This document shows positions 44,387 to 57,190 of a stretch of DNA of 64,000 bases, in pieces (within the stretch, counting starts at the first letter, position 1; every line of letters begins with the position of its first letter). The stretch spans positions 2,572,430 through 2,636,429 of the forward strand of contig CM041204.1 of NCBI GenBank assembly GCA_023078555.1, written 5' to 3'. The notes below the pieces were generated by a model. That model saw only the letters and a list, made by a program, of their open reading frames with translations, did not search any database and was not told where the DNA came from. This DNA comes from Ulva prolifera. Its lineage: Eukaryota; Chlorophyta; Ulvophyceae; Ulvales; Ulvaceae. The position numbers and the translations under genes are program-made.

Positions 44387-45134
44387 TGTTCGAATGCAAG
44401 CGCGAGTGGAAGCGTCATACCGTAAGTTTAGTTGGGCGAAATGTTAAGTATGTGTGCGGAGTACTTAGCACATGACGCCTGAGATCTGGGATCACACCTG
44501 CATGGTCAGTATCTGAGTCAGATACTTGAACCATGACCTTGTTCGACCTATACATAGAGCTGGGATGTGTCTTCTCATTCGCGGGCTGGTGACTGCCACG
44601 TGTCACCCCGTGCGTGCATTCGCATGTGCACATGCCTTGGACGCTACGAGGCACTTTCACAACACCTCCCCCCTTCACGGGAGCGAGCGTGTGCGAGCTC
44701 ATGAGGCACATGTGGAAGTTCTCTCGGAGCGCGTCGAGTGTTTGGAATGTCCTATGGGAAGTTGTGCACACGAGAGGTCATGTTAGAGCGATCACAGGCG
44801 TCATGTGGTGCTTACGTTATGATGGGCCCATGTGATCGTGGTTACTCATCGATACCTGTTCGAATGCAAGCGCGAGTGGAAGCGTCATACCGTAAGTTTA
44901 GTTGGGCGAAATGTTAAGTATGTGTGCGGAGTACTTAGCACATGACGCCTGAGATCTGGGATCACACCTGCATGGTCAGTATCTGAGTCAGATACTTGAA
45001 CCATGACCTTGTTCGACCTATACATAGAGCTGGGATGTGTCTTCTCATTCGCGGGCTGGTGACTGCCACGTGTCACCCCGTGCGTGCATTCGCATGTGCA
45101 CATGCCTTGGACGCTACGAGGCACTTTCACAACA
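44387..45134. mobile_element. Miniature LTR-type element (TRIM-like), 748 bp
   Basis: Two direct 278-bp terminal repeats (44387-44664 and 44857-45134), identical as far as I can see, each starting TGTTCG and ending ACAACA (TG...CA). They flank 192 bp without coding capacity. The element is bounded by the 5-bp direct repeat TGTGG (44382-44386 and 45135-45139). It lies inside a BEACH coding exon. I see no clear primer-binding site or polypurine tract, so LTR kinship rests on termini, duplication and architecture. It looks whole and very young. Confidence 0.8.
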
Positions 45135-46713
45135 TGTGGTCGCTGCTGCTGCCGCCGCTGTGGAAGTTCGTGATGCTTGTGGTCGCGGTCACTGGCGGCG
45201 CGAGGCCCGGTGAGGGCGGCGGCGGCAGCGGCCCTGTCGGCGGCGGCGGCGCGCCGGGCACGCAGACGCCGCCACGGCCGCCTGAGAGCCCGGGTGGCAA
45301 CGGCGGCGGCGGGGTGAGCATGGCGGACATGCCTCCCGGGGAGTGGAAGGTGGGCGGCGGGACGTGGGCGGCGATGCCGTTCCAGCGGGACACGAAGGAG
45401 ATGGAGGGGGAAATGATCTCGACGGGGCGGGGCAGCCTGCCGCTGCGCATCTGCATGTTTGCGATGCTGTGCGCGCTCGAGCAGCCGCTGCCGGCGGCGC
45501 AGAAGGTGTTCAAGGACGGCGGCGCGGCCATTGTCGCCCTAGTCAACCGCCTCGGCCCGCTCTATTTCAATCACGTGCACCTATTCATCCTCCTGCTGCA
45601 CCAAGCGAAGCGCGCGCGGCTGGAGGCGGACAAGGAGACCGCGGGGGTGACAGATGCCTCGGCTACGGTGCGGCGGAGTGCGACGATGCGGCGAGACGGC
45701 GGCAAGGACCTGTCGTACGTCGTGGACAGCTTCATCGTGCAGTTCCAGGCGACGGTGGCGTATAGCTTGAGGGACAGCATGCGGGTCGCGAGCATGCTGC
45801 GCCAGCCAAAGGATGTTGGCACGATCCTGCCGAACATCATGCCGATGCGCGCGCAGGCAGCCGCCGCGGTGGAGCTGCTGTGGCGCATCGACAGCCTGGA
45901 GCGGCGCAAAGCGACCGACAAGTCGGCGGATGCGGCAGCGATCGCGGCGATCGCGCAGCCGGCCGGAGGGGCCAGCGAGGTGACGGCGCGTGCCGAGGCG
46001 CTGCTCGCCGCGGCTGCGGCCGCTGACACCACGCGGCGCGCGGAGCGCGGGGCGGCCACGGCCGCAACGGACGCCGCCGCGATGCGGCGGCTGCGCGACC
46101 TTTTGCGCGGGCTGACCGCGGAGCGGCAGGCATGGGCGCCGGTGGATGTTGAGGGCGGGCGGGGCGGCGACGTGGAGCGGCACGAGGAGCTGGCCAATAT
46201 TGAGGACGCGCTGCGGCGGCGGGTGCACCTGAAGCGCAAATGCGACCACTGGCCGTACGACGACGAGGACAAGCCAAGCAGCAGCGTGCGGCGCACGGAG
46301 GACGATGCGCTGAAGGAGTTGCAGAAACTCGGCAGCCAGGCGCGGCACACGGTGCTGCAGGAGGAGGCAGATGACGAGGTGCCGGAGGAGGACGCAGAGG
46401 AGGGCGCCGCCGCGGACGGGACCGACGGCGGCGACGCTGCGGGCGATGCGAAGGGGGAGCCGCGTGTAGAACTTGAGCCGGCGGCGCCGTCCGACACGCA
46501 GCCGGCGGTAGCTGGGGGGGCGCACGGGGGCGCGGCGCGCGTCCTGATCGATGGCTGCGCGCTGGTCACGCCGCGGGGGGAGATCGACGAGCGGGTGGTG
46601 GTGGGGGGGGCGACGCTGGCATTTTACGCTGCCGCGGGGTCGCGCATCTGGAGCTGGTGCGCATCCGCCGCTGGCAGGCCCGGCTTTGCTGCGCTCCTTG
46701 CTTCAGTATGTGT

Positions 46714-46869
46714 TGCAAGGACAAAGCAAGCAAGGCAGGTAGCACCGCGAGCAGCAACCAGGGGAACCGCACACCACGCAAGCCACACGCAGCACACACC
46801 AACACACCCGGGTGGCCACGTAATGTGAGCACCTGCGCCGGCCACAGCCACACAGCCACACACACGACC
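46714..46869 (-). mobile_element. LINE-B 3' tail with 20-bp target duplication
   Basis: A 156-bp minus-strand tail (TGCAAGGACAAAGCAAGCAA on plus), flanked by CTCCTTGCTTCAGTATGTGT at 46694-46713 and 46870-46889. It lies in the BEACH intron between the PH and BEACH exons. Confidence 0.95.
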
Positions 46870-47656
46870 TTCTCCTTGCTTCAGTATGTGTGCATGCCTA
46901 CTGCCTGTACGTGCTTGCACATGCTGCTCTTGTTACGCGGGCATTGCTGCCACGGTGCTGCGTGGCCACTGCTCTGTAGTGGCTGCACAAAAATTCCGGT
47001 GGCTGCGGTCATCCTGTGCCACTTTTCGGTGGGGTGCCACTGCCCCACCGAAAGCCAACAGCGGTGAGCCAGCGGTCCGTGCAGATCACTGGAAGATGTG
47101 GCCGAAGTGCGCTCTTCCTGCTGCAGCAGCGCGCCCTGCACCTGTACTTCCTGCCCCTCTCCGGCCACCCCCCGGCGCTCATCGCGGCGCCGACCCCCGC
47201 CGACCGCGACGTCCTGTGCGGCGCCGTCTTCGCCGGCGTCCCCAACGCCACCTTCTTCGACCGCCGCCGCACCGTCGCCTCCGCCGCCGCGGCTGCCAAG
47301 CGCTGGGCCTCCGGCGACATGTCCAACTTCGATTACCTCATGTTACTCAACACCCTCGCGGGCCGCTCCTACTGCGACCTCGCGCAGTACCCCGTCTTCC
47401 CCTGGGTCGTGCAGGACTGGTACTCCGAGTGCCTCGACCTCGCGGACCCGGCCTCGTTCCGCGACCTGAGCAAGCCGATCGGCGCGCTCAACGAGGACCG
47501 CCTCGAGCGCTTCCACGAGCGCTACAACATCCTGCTGCAGGACGAGAGCGTCGCGTCCTTCTTCTACGGCACGCACTATTCCTCCGCGGGCATCGTGCTG
47601 TGGTACCTGCTGCGCATGGAGCCCTTCACGGCGCTCGCGCGCTCGCTGCAGGTGCG

Positions 47657-47705
<49 letters not shown>
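47657..47705. repeat. Poly(C) tract, 49 nt
   Basis: The longest homopolymer in the window. It starts 5 nt inside a BEACH intron, right after the GTGCG donor, and is followed by GCAG. Confidence 0.95.
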
Positions 47706-47706
<1 letters not shown>

Positions 47707-48025
47707 CAGCACTGAGCTGGCTGCCTGGGTGTGCGTGCTGTGTGGATGTTTGGATCACTGCGCTTGATCGCAACGCCTGGTCGTTTGCGATGATATGCTG
47801 TGCCATGCAGTGGCCGCAGCTCTTGTAGCCCGTCCTCTCCCCGCAAGGCTGAGGTGCTTGTTCAGCGTGCCCCGAATTCCACGCGCTGCTTCTTCCGGCA
47901 TGCATGTCTGTTTCTGGCTGCACTGTTGCATGCTGAACTCTGGCGTGTGCTTCCTGAGCACTGTCACGGTCAACGTTTTTCTGCTTCGGCGACCTGTGAG
48001 CTCGATGCCCGCAGAGTCGCACTGA

Positions 48026-49240
<1,215 letters not shown>

Positions 49241-49768
49241 TGAAGACGGCCAAGGGCGCGCGGCTAATGCATGTGAATGCGGACCAGCAGGTGCGGCCGC
49301 CTCTCTGAGCGCTCGCTGTTCCCCGCATGTTGAGGTTTTTCTGGCGACAGCTGCTTGAGGGCAGCCTGATGAGCAGCACGGCTTGCTGAGGCAGTCTCCG
49401 TGTCCTTAGACGTGATCGTGCGCCCCCACCCGCCCCCCAACATGGTGGCACGTGCAGGTGTTTGCGCACAAGTGGCACCACACGAGCAACGTGATGTCGT
49501 ACTCGTTCGCGGCGCAGCTGCCGAGCGACGTCGTCGTGGAGCCCGCGGTGGCCGGCCGCCTCATCGGGGGGCCCGGCGTGCCGCGCGGCCCCGGCGCCTA
49601 CGCCGCCATCCCCCGCACGCCCTACATCATCACCGCGGGCCACTGGGACTGCAGCCTGCGCGTCTGACTTTGAGACCGGCGCGCTGCGCCAGTCCGGCAC
49701 AGCCCACCGCGGGCCGGTCACGTGCCTGTCCATTGCAACAAGTGCGCCCCCTCCTGCCCCATGCTGTC

Positions 49769-49842
49769 TGTCGCGTGTCAGCCAGTGGCCCTCTGTCGCG
49801 TGTCAGCCAGTGGCCCTCTGTCGCGTGTCAGCCAGTGGCCCC
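49769..49842. repeat. 25-bp tandem repeat, three units
   Basis: Unit CTGTCGCGTGTCAGCCAGTG plus GCCCT, three near-perfect copies, between the end of the BEACH relic and repeat Z. Confidence 0.95.
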
Positions 49843-49849
49843 GCTGAGC

Positions 49850-50716
49850 ACTTGTCATCCATATGCAGTGCGAGTATTCCAGGCGTACCGTGCCATGCCT
49901 CACCAGCCACCTTGATGTAGGCCTTGCTTGACCCCGTTGGTCATCGAAGCTAGCACAGGCCGGCACTTCAGGTGCTGTAGCTGGACAGCCCTCGATTGGA
50001 ATAGGCGTTGGCAAGGGCAGGTTCCCCAGTCGTGTCACACCTGCCGTATACCTGTGATTTTCGCTTCAGTTTTGTACGGAGTCACTCGACGCAAAGGTCC
50101 CTGATGACTCCACACCATCATGCAAATGGGCATTCACTTCAAGGGACTTGCACAAACATTTCGTTTGATATTCTGGACCAAAGGCCGCATTCACAATCAA
50201 ATTCTGCAACTGGACACAGATTGGACCAACAGTTTTGGACCAACAGGGATCCAACTAGGAACTCCATTGTGTGAGGGGCCACATTATGCTGCCTTTCCGC
50301 GGCACACGTACAGGTCCGCCTATGATATGCATTGCGGTTCATCGTGCAGCAATGCGTGGAGCAGTGCACTTGGCAATGCATACATTATCAATGCGGTTCC
50401 ACATGTGACGAATGCAATTGAGGAGCTCTGTTGACATGTGGCTTCTGCTGAGTCTCTGGAAGCATCACGGAGCCCACATCAGTGCAGATCAATACTGCTA
50501 CCTGATTTTACTGGATTGGCATGTCAACCTGGAAATGTGGTCAATCGATATCAGATTGCTGGCAGCTACTCATGTGAGGCCTAGGCGTCCTGTCGCCAGC
50601 TGCCCCCAGAGTCCTCACAGCCTCGTGAGGGATGCTGCATGCTCGTGCAGCTGTGTGATGCACTAGTATGTGATGTGTACAGGAGATACACAGTGTGTAT
50701 CCGTGTCCCCTGCATA
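49850..50716. repeat. Repeat Z, copy 2
   Basis: Matches 34128-35353 minus its LINE-B tail. Its first ~35 bp (GGCCCCGCTGAGCACTTGTC onward) also follow the X-C flank at 41952. It ends at CCCCTGCATA next to the solo LTR-like repeat. Confidence 0.75.
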
Positions 50717-50721
50717 CCGTA

Positions 50722-51003
50722 TGTTCGAATGCAAGCGCGAGTGGAAGCGTCATACCGTAAGTTAAGTTGGGCGAAATGTTAAGTATGTGTGCGGAGTACT
50801 TAGCACATGACGCCTGAGATCTAGGATCACACCTGCATGGTCAGTATCTGAGTCAGATACTGGAACCATGACCTTGTTCGACCTATACAGAGAGCTGGAA
50901 TGTGTCTTCTCATTCGCGGGCTGGCGACTGCCACGTGTCACCCCGTGCGTGCATTCGCATGTGCACCTGCCTTGTGCGTGCGCTACGAGGCACTTTCACA
51001 ACA
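50722..51003. mobile_element. Solo terminal repeat of the TRIM-like element
   Basis: A single 282-bp copy of the 44387 terminal repeat, TG...CA ended, with a few differences. Flanked by CCGTA at 50717-50721 and 51004-51008. Consistent with recombination between two ends of an older insertion. Confidence 0.85.
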
Positions 51004-51055
51004 CCGTATCACCGCTATTTATTGTGACCACGTGCAAAATTTTTGGTACATCACA

Positions 51056-51243
51056 GTGTTACAAGGACAAAGGCAGCAAGGCGGGCAGCACCGCGAAAGA
51101 AGCAAACACACGAAGGAAACACCGAGACACCCACGCAGTGACACTCACCAGGCCCAGAAAATCCATCACCGGCGCAGCAAACAACACAGATTCGCAGACC
51201 GCCAAGCACACACCCACCCACCCATACACACAAGCACAGACCC
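51056..51243 (-). mobile_element. LINE-B 3' tail, minus strand, split by LINE-C
   Basis: Starts TGTTACAAGGACAAAGGCAG on plus and contains GCGGGCAGCACCGCGAAAG. A LINE-C copy is inserted at 51243/51244. Its continuation beyond 52709 and its own duplication are unclear. Confidence 0.75.
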
Positions 51244-52693
51244 GCGAGCCCCGCGCATGACGCCCCGCCAGCCATCCTCCCCAGGTCACGCGTGGGCGCC
51301 CAGCGGGGCGACATACTCGCGTTCTTTCCGGGCTCGCCGGTGATCGGCGACGTGTGTGTCACTCACCCGCTTGCAGGTTCCAACGTTCGCGCGGCTGCGC
51401 TGCGCGACGGCGCCTCGGCGGACGCCGCCGACCGGCGGAAACGCGACAAGTACGGCCGCTCGGGAGTCGGAGGGCTCAGCTTGGTCCCGCTGTCGCATGA
51501 AACATACGGGCGCGTGGGCCCGGCGGCGTTCGCATTCCTGAACAGGCTCGCCGATGTGGCTGCAGGGGCAAGCGCGGTCTCTCGGCGGCGCTTCCTGGAG
51601 AATGCGATGCGCGACATCTCCACGACGCTCTGCCGCGCCGTTGCACGCCAGGTTCACGCCGCTGCCCCGCTGATGGCGCGTCACGCGGGCAAGGCGGTAC
51701 TGACGGGACTTACGGTCCCATGTGATGATCTCTCGCCGCTCACTGGTCATCCGGCCTGAGCGGCGAGCCGCCCGCGGCGTCCTCGTCGCTCTCTCGCGGG
51801 CCGGGTGCCGTCCGAGGCTCGGACGCGCTGGTTGGCGGCGTGTGCTGCCTCGGCCGCGTGCACCGGCCCCCGCACACGGCGCGCCTCGGCCGTGCTCCGC
51901 TCCGGGTATCGCGGATGGGGACGCCCCCGTGTGTGTTGCCCCGGCGCCCGGGGCTGGCCTGATCGGAACATTGGGGGCGGGGGTCCTGGGGGCCCCCGGC
52001 GGCTTCCGTGTGGGGCCGGCACCGGCCGGGCCGCTGCATGGGGCTGCCGCGGCCGCGCGGGCGGCGGGGTCGTGTAGCGTGTTGGCGTGCGGGTTTGTGG
52101 GTGCTTGGGTATGTGTTTGGGTTTGGTTCTGGGCCGCGTGCGGCTGCGTGGGTGCGTGGGTCGGGTTTCGGTGTGTGGTTCGTGTGGTAGTGTGTGGGAG
52201 CGTGGGGGTGTGTGGGTGCTTGGTGTGCCTTGGCGTTGGCTGTTGCTCTCCTGCTGTCACAATGCATGAGCCTGCGGGCAACTGTGTGGTGACAGGTGCA
52301 CCCATGCACGGACGATCCGCGGATCCAGTGCAGGGGTAAGCCGCCAGCCGAGATTGTCTCGATGTAGTGAGAGAGATCCCGCGAGGGTTTCCCGCCGTAA
52401 CCTTGAGTGTTCAGTGTGCATATAGGCATGTGCACACTGAGATCTGGAACCATTCTTCTCACTGTTTCCCGGTGCTAGCACTCCCTTAAAGCGTTCCTCG
52501 GTTCTACCTCTGTGCGCAGCAGGTATGGAACGCTGGCTGCCCTGACCTGACCTGACCTGACCTGACTTAAGACTGCGCGTCTGACCTGACAATAGAACAA
52601 ATTTCTAACACCTGCTGCGTGCGCATTGCGTTGTTCGTGCTCTCCCTTTTGGTCCTGGCGGTGCTACCGGCCCCTCCGGCTTTTTCCTTTGTA
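51244..52693 (+). mobile_element. LINE-C, 5'-truncated copy with endonuclease C-terminus
   Basis: Flanked by ACACAAGCACAGACCC (51228-51243) and the same with one mismatch (52694-52709). The frame 51292-51759 encodes a restriction-like endonuclease C-terminus: RGDILAFF, DVCVTHPLAG, AADRRKRDKYG and LVPLSHETYGRVGPAA, then stop. The 3' UTR is G/T-rich and ends CCGGCCCCTCCGGCTTTTTC then CTTTGTA. No RT remains. A further 354-bp insertion (52257-52610) lies in the UTR; the nested tail at 39567-39861 shows the uninterrupted sequence. Confidence 0.88.
52257..52610. mobile_element. 354-bp insertion in the LINE-C 3' UTR
   Basis: Absent from the matching LINE-C tail at 39567-39861. Flanked by CCTGCTG at 52250-52256 and 52611-52617. 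It contains a (CCTGA)n run at about 52540-52565. No inverted ends or frame seen; class unknown. Confidence 0.7.
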
Positions 52694-52709
52694 ACACAAG
52701 CATAGACCC

Positions 52710-53663
52710 CACGGCCCACACACCACAACACAGCCTCCATGCGGGAGGAGCGGGGAGGCGGGCACGCACTTGCTGGTCTGCGCTTCCCTGTGGGCAACGG
52801 TCGTCGCACGTCGCAACCTCCTCGTCGAGACGTGGAGGCGCCTGCCGAGAGCCCTGGCAGCTGTGAAGATGTGATGTGCTTGGACTGGAACGGGGAGGCT
52901 GCATTAGTGGCCAACGTCCAGGCATGCACGTTCTACCCTCATGGTCATACAACCCTACAAGCAACAGTAACACTGCACACGATCTCGGGCTGTGCTCCAG
53001 ATGTACTCCATGACGGGCACACGGTGAAGACAGCGTGGAGGCACACGGAGACAGCCTGACTCAGCCGGTAGCACGCTGCTGCACCGTACTAGGTACACGG
53101 GCCAATTCCGGACTCGGCCCGACTCGAAGTCCACCCGCACACAGTCAGCCACAGCAGCATGCATGCCCTCCACGTGCACGCAGACCCACCACGCCACAAG
53201 CAGGCACACGGACGCCGCGCACCCATGCCGTTGCGCTTCCTGTGGGAGCGTGCCCCGGTAGCTAGGCACAGGCCTGCAAGCTTCACCTGCTGGCAGACAG
53301 CGAGAAGCATATATGCATGTGCATGGACGGCTGTACGCGTGTAAGTGCCTGAAAATTGCACATAACCTGTGTACATTTATTTGCGCACACTCGGGTCTGG
53401 GCATCATTTGGTGTGCCCGGTGAGATGGCCTACCCCGGCGTAGCGTTCTGGCACCAGGCCTCTGGCTTATGAGTGTAGCTAGTGGGCCGGTCTCGGACCT
53501 GCTAGGCCTGGCGGGTCAGCGTGGTGGCACAGCGTCGATCTTTTCGGCCCCTCCGCATTGGAAGCTTTGTGCCTCACTGCGGAGCGGTGCCCGCGCTGCA
53601 CGCACGTGCTGAGACGAGGAGAAGAGACATCAGCATTATGATTGCAATCACTGTTGTGAGTGT
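52710..53663. other. No supported gene
   Basis: Short frames on both strands without domain or paralog. Confidence 0.45.
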
Positions 53664-53734
53664 TACAAGGACAAAGCAAGCAAGGCAGGTAGCACCGCGA
53701 GCAACAACCAGAGGAACTCACGCCACGCAACGAT
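53664..53734 (-). mobile_element. LINE-B 3' tail, 71 bp
   Basis: TACAAGGACAAAGCAAGCAA on plus, flanked by 26-bp repeats starting ATGATTGCAA (53638-53663 and 53735-53760) with three mismatches, so probably older than the other tails. Confidence 0.85.
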
Positions 53735-53841
53735 ATGATTGCAACCACCGTTCTGAGTGTGAAACTACAGACTCTGACGGATAGAGGCGGGTCGCAGCTA
53801 GAAAGTGGTCGGCAAGCACTCGATATGAAGAGCACGTCGTG

Positions 53842-53918
53842 CGGCATATGCGGTCCCGTTAATTCGGAGTTGTCAATGTCCAATGGGATACGGCTCAGTA
53901 AATTCAGACTTACTTTAC
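53842..53918 (+). mobile_element. SINE 3' fragment
   Basis: CGGCATATGCGGTCCCGTTA through CAGACTTACTTTAC. It starts at the same internal SINE position as the copy at 25188. Confidence 0.88.
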
Positions 53919-54246
53919 ACAGGCCGCCTCCGACACGGCGTTTGCCTCGCCTGCGCCGTAGCTTCCCCGATGTCGCGGTATCCCTCCTTTCCCGACTGAC
54001 TGCCCTCGCGGCCCGCGGGACACGATGCAGCTGAGATGCAGTGTGCGCAATCCCGCACCCGTGCAGGAGCACGCACATCAATCCTCGCTCCCGCTCACGT
54101 CCCAGTGGAGGCGTGCGCTTCGCTACAGTGTGGATAGTTTGGTACAACGTAGCAGCAATAAATGCGCACAACGACGTGAATGCAGGCACAATGCGGCCGT
54201 ACTTGCGCCTCCTGACCTGACACAAGTTCAACGCTAGCGAATTGAA

Positions 54247-57190
54247 ATGTTATCAAATTGTATATTCTTGTTTTCGGTTGCGGCAGTCGTGTCCGGGCAG
54301 CAGTACACAGTCTTTCGACCTCCAGGCGAGAGCGATTCAATTTCCCTCGGTCCCGGATCAGGCCCAAATCCATTGAACACCGTTCTGCATTTGACACAAG
54401 TGGGAGTGGAGTCGGACTTGTGCGTTGGCATTGTCGACGTCCTCGCGGTCACGCTGCCAGCACCCATCGTCGGCGAATTCATCGAGCCTGACGTGCGTGT
54501 AGAAGCGTGCTTTTTCAAAGAGATGCAATACGACGAATTCGATGACTCCTCCTACGCAGACATCCAGTCAAGCCCTGTCCGATGCGGAGAGAGTATTCCT
54601 ACGTGTGCTCGCCTGCAGCTTGAAGCCAATCCAAATGAGCGCAGGACAATCCTGCTATACAGCCAGTTCGCCAGCTTCGAAGGCAACTCATCGGAGCTTT
54701 TCGTCAGTAAAATCATATTCAGATCACTCACGTTCCTGCTTGACGGCAATCAGACCGCGGTGTACGGAGACAACGTGGAAGCATACTCCTCGGGCCAAGA
54801 ATTCGTCATGTGCGCTCTTCCTCAAGCACTCTTGAGACTCTACGAAATTTCATGGCCGCATCTGCGTGTCGATCGACAACCACTTGCTGGCACCGGATGA
54901 GGCATGTGCTTACAAAGGACAGAGGCCGGGCATCGAGCTGTTGCTAGGAATTCACATGCAAATCCACTCAGTCATGGCACTAGGTCTCGCACGAGCGCGC
55001 ACCATCGCCCTGCCGGTAATTCCAGCCAAGCATTCGAGCCCCGCACGGAGCACGTAAGCATCCCCTTTGCACAAAGCCACACTCAACCGGCGCAGAGCAT
55101 TCGTCACAAACAAACCACGATTCACCGTAAAACACCGAAGACGCAACCTCCACCAGCAAATTCAAGTGATCCATAGCAGGCTGTCCCAAGCGACCATGCG
55201 CCTCATGCGATAACGTCACAAAACTGTATGCATCAGGGTCGCAGAAATGATAAGCATTGCGTTTCTGCACGTCCCGCACCACCGCAGCACCCCCGTCCTC
55301 CCGAACCGCCCGGCCATAGTAGGTATCAGCACAAGGGTTCACAATCGACACATCCACTATGCACAGAGGGTCATCCAGCGGCCTAAACATGATGTCCCCC
55401 ATCTTGTCTCGGGCCAACGTCCGGAGCACCTCCTCCAGCCCCTCCGCCCGCGCGGCCTCGGCCTGCGCCCCAGGCCCTACCGCACCCTGGCGCAGCCTGG
55501 GCGGCGGCCGGCGCGGGCCGCCCCACATGGGCGCTGTGCCCAGCACCGGCATTGGCCTGATCAGATGAGGCATGTATGCATGCATGGCGCCGTAGATTGC
55601 TGTCCAGGCACACGCTGTACTTCAGTTCTTGCTCGCGGTGCTACGTATACCTGCCCTGCTTGCTTGGTCCTTGTAAGACACAGTACCTGCCTCCTCGCCT
55701 TTGTACTTCCAACACACAGCACCTGGAACCTTGCACACGGTAGACATTGGCACCTTGCCGATCCATCGGGTGTGGGCTTCAAGTGAAAATCACTTGGCAT
55801 ACACAGCACGTGGTCTTGCAGCTGCAGTCTTTGCAGCTGCAGGCTCATGCACATGGCATAGCAGTGTTGCGTATGGGATCGTTCCGCCAACAGGTGCACA
55901 GCCGATGGCGATAGTGGTCAGGCAGGATGTCCGGTCTAAGTACGTGTTCATTCCCAGCTGCAAGCTCTGAATCATATCTCATCTCACATATGCCGACATG
56001 TGAGCAATGCAATTTATTGCAGAGACATCGACCCGGCCTCAGTGCATCCTTCAGCCCCCCACGGCTACGGCCAAGGCCCCTTCCTGGCGGACACCTCCCT
56101 CCTCGACCTCTCGGCGCCCCCGCACACCGCCGCCGCCGACCCCACCGGCTGCGCGGCCCTCCACCCCTCAGCCACGTACGCCGTGCGGCTGCTCTTCGCT
56201 TCTGCCGTGTACGAGCGCGACGCCTTCGGCGGCCTCGCCCCCTTCGGCACCAACGCCACCACGGCTGCCGCGCCTGATGCCTCCGATCTAGAGCGGGCGT
56301 CCGGCAACGCAAGCACCCTCTTCTCGATCCGCACCGCCCCGGATGGCAACGGAACATCGCCGGACCGTGTGGTCGGGATGGTCCACGCGCCGGGGGGCAG
56401 CGTGGTGGACGTGTGTGTTGCGGCCGCCGCGGCAAAGCCGCAGGTGGAGGCGGTGGTCATCAACTGCAAACCCCTGATCCCGCTTTCTCCAGCAGGCTTC
56501 GCCTGCGACACCCCCATCGTGCGCATTCCTCACTGTTCGCGGACTTCTGATGATAACTGTTGTTTGGCAGGACGGCATGCGTAGCGTCTCAGAGAGCACT
56601 TCGAACATGATAGCACCACTGCAACCTGAGCTGTGAAGCTTCTCGAAGCTTCATGAAGGTGTACATGTGGAGGGTGGGCATGTATATGCTTCGCGTGAAG
56701 CATCGCACTGGCTCCCTGTGGTGCACTCAGCCCCCCGGCCCTGTGCCCTGGCCGCTGAGATCAGCCGATGCATGTGTTTGTCGCGTCTGCAGTACAGCGA
56801 TGAGGCACGCGTGGAGTGCTGAGTCGTTGCAAGCATGGAAAAAGATGCCGGAACGCATCGGTTGCTCACAGTACGCTAACGTTCCTCCATCACATGCAGA
56901 AGGCGTACCTGCAATCGCTGGAAGAAGAGCTCGCGGGCCGAGACCCTGCCACCTTCCCAGCCGGCCCTGCCGTCGAATTCTGCCTGGAGATGCCTGAGTT
57001 TTGCCCGGGCGGTGATGCTTACGCCCCCACAAGCGAGAACTATGCCGATGGTCCATGGTCAGCTCCAGGACCTGAGGAGGACGGCCCGGTGGCCGCAAGT
57101 GGCGCCCAGAGCGGCGGAAGAGGCTTGGGCGCGGCCAGCACGGCCGCTGTGGCCGTGCTGACCGCCATGGTCGCTGCTGGCGCGGCATAG
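54247..57190 (+). CDS. Y2, family Y secreted/surface protein, 449 aa
   Basis: Three-exon model: 54247-54809, 56023-56518 and 56900-57190. Phases close exactly (2 then 0), and both donors are GTGCG. Residues 1-18 form a signal peptide (MLSNCIFLFSVAAVVSGQQ), followed by YTVFRPPG, GPNPLNTVLHLTQVGVESDL, CARLQLEANPNERRTILLYS and SLTFLLDGNQTAVYGDNVEA. Exon 2 carries GYGQGPFLADTSLLDLSAPP, SATYAVRLLFASAVYERDAF, GGSVVDVCVAAAAAKPQVEA and SPAGFACDTPI. Several N-glycosylation sequons are visible (NSS, NAT, NAS, NGT). Exon 3 starts KAYLQSLEEELAGRDPATF and ends with a hydrophobic alanine/valine segment (AVLTMVAAGAA-like) right at the C-terminus, resembling a GPI-anchor signal. Intron 1 contains LINE debris. 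Likely an extracellular or vacuolar surface protein; the family is not one I recognise. Confidence 0.8.
54908..55563 (-). mobile_element. LINE-C-like 5'-truncated copy in Y2 intron 1
   Basis: A 656-bp minus-strand insertion flanked by GATGAGGCATGT at 54896-54907 and 55564-55575. It encodes an endonuclease C-terminus: MGDIMFRPLDDPLCIVDVSI, VVRDVQKRNAYHF and SFVTLSHEAHGRLGQPAMDH. Its 3' end reads CTTTGTAAGC on the minus strand. Its frame diverges from LINE-C at 51292, so it is a related but distinct family. Confidence 0.9.
55621..55677 (+). mobile_element. LINE-B 3' tail in Y2 intron 1
   Basis: TTCTTGCTCGCGGTGCTACG through TGCTTGGTCCTTGTAAG. No clear target duplication. Confidence 0.75.

Noticed and set aside
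44387-45134. Interpretation of the doubled 278-bp repeat as an introner or a simple tandem duplication
   Set aside because: The repeat does not start at a donor and end at an acceptor, and the TG...CA termini, 192-bp core, 5-bp duplication and solo copy with its own duplication favour an LTR-type insertion.
45571-46569. Antisense frames of 332 and 314 aa over the BEACH linker
   Set aside because: Low-complexity complements of a GC-rich exon; the plus-strand frame carries the recognised protein.
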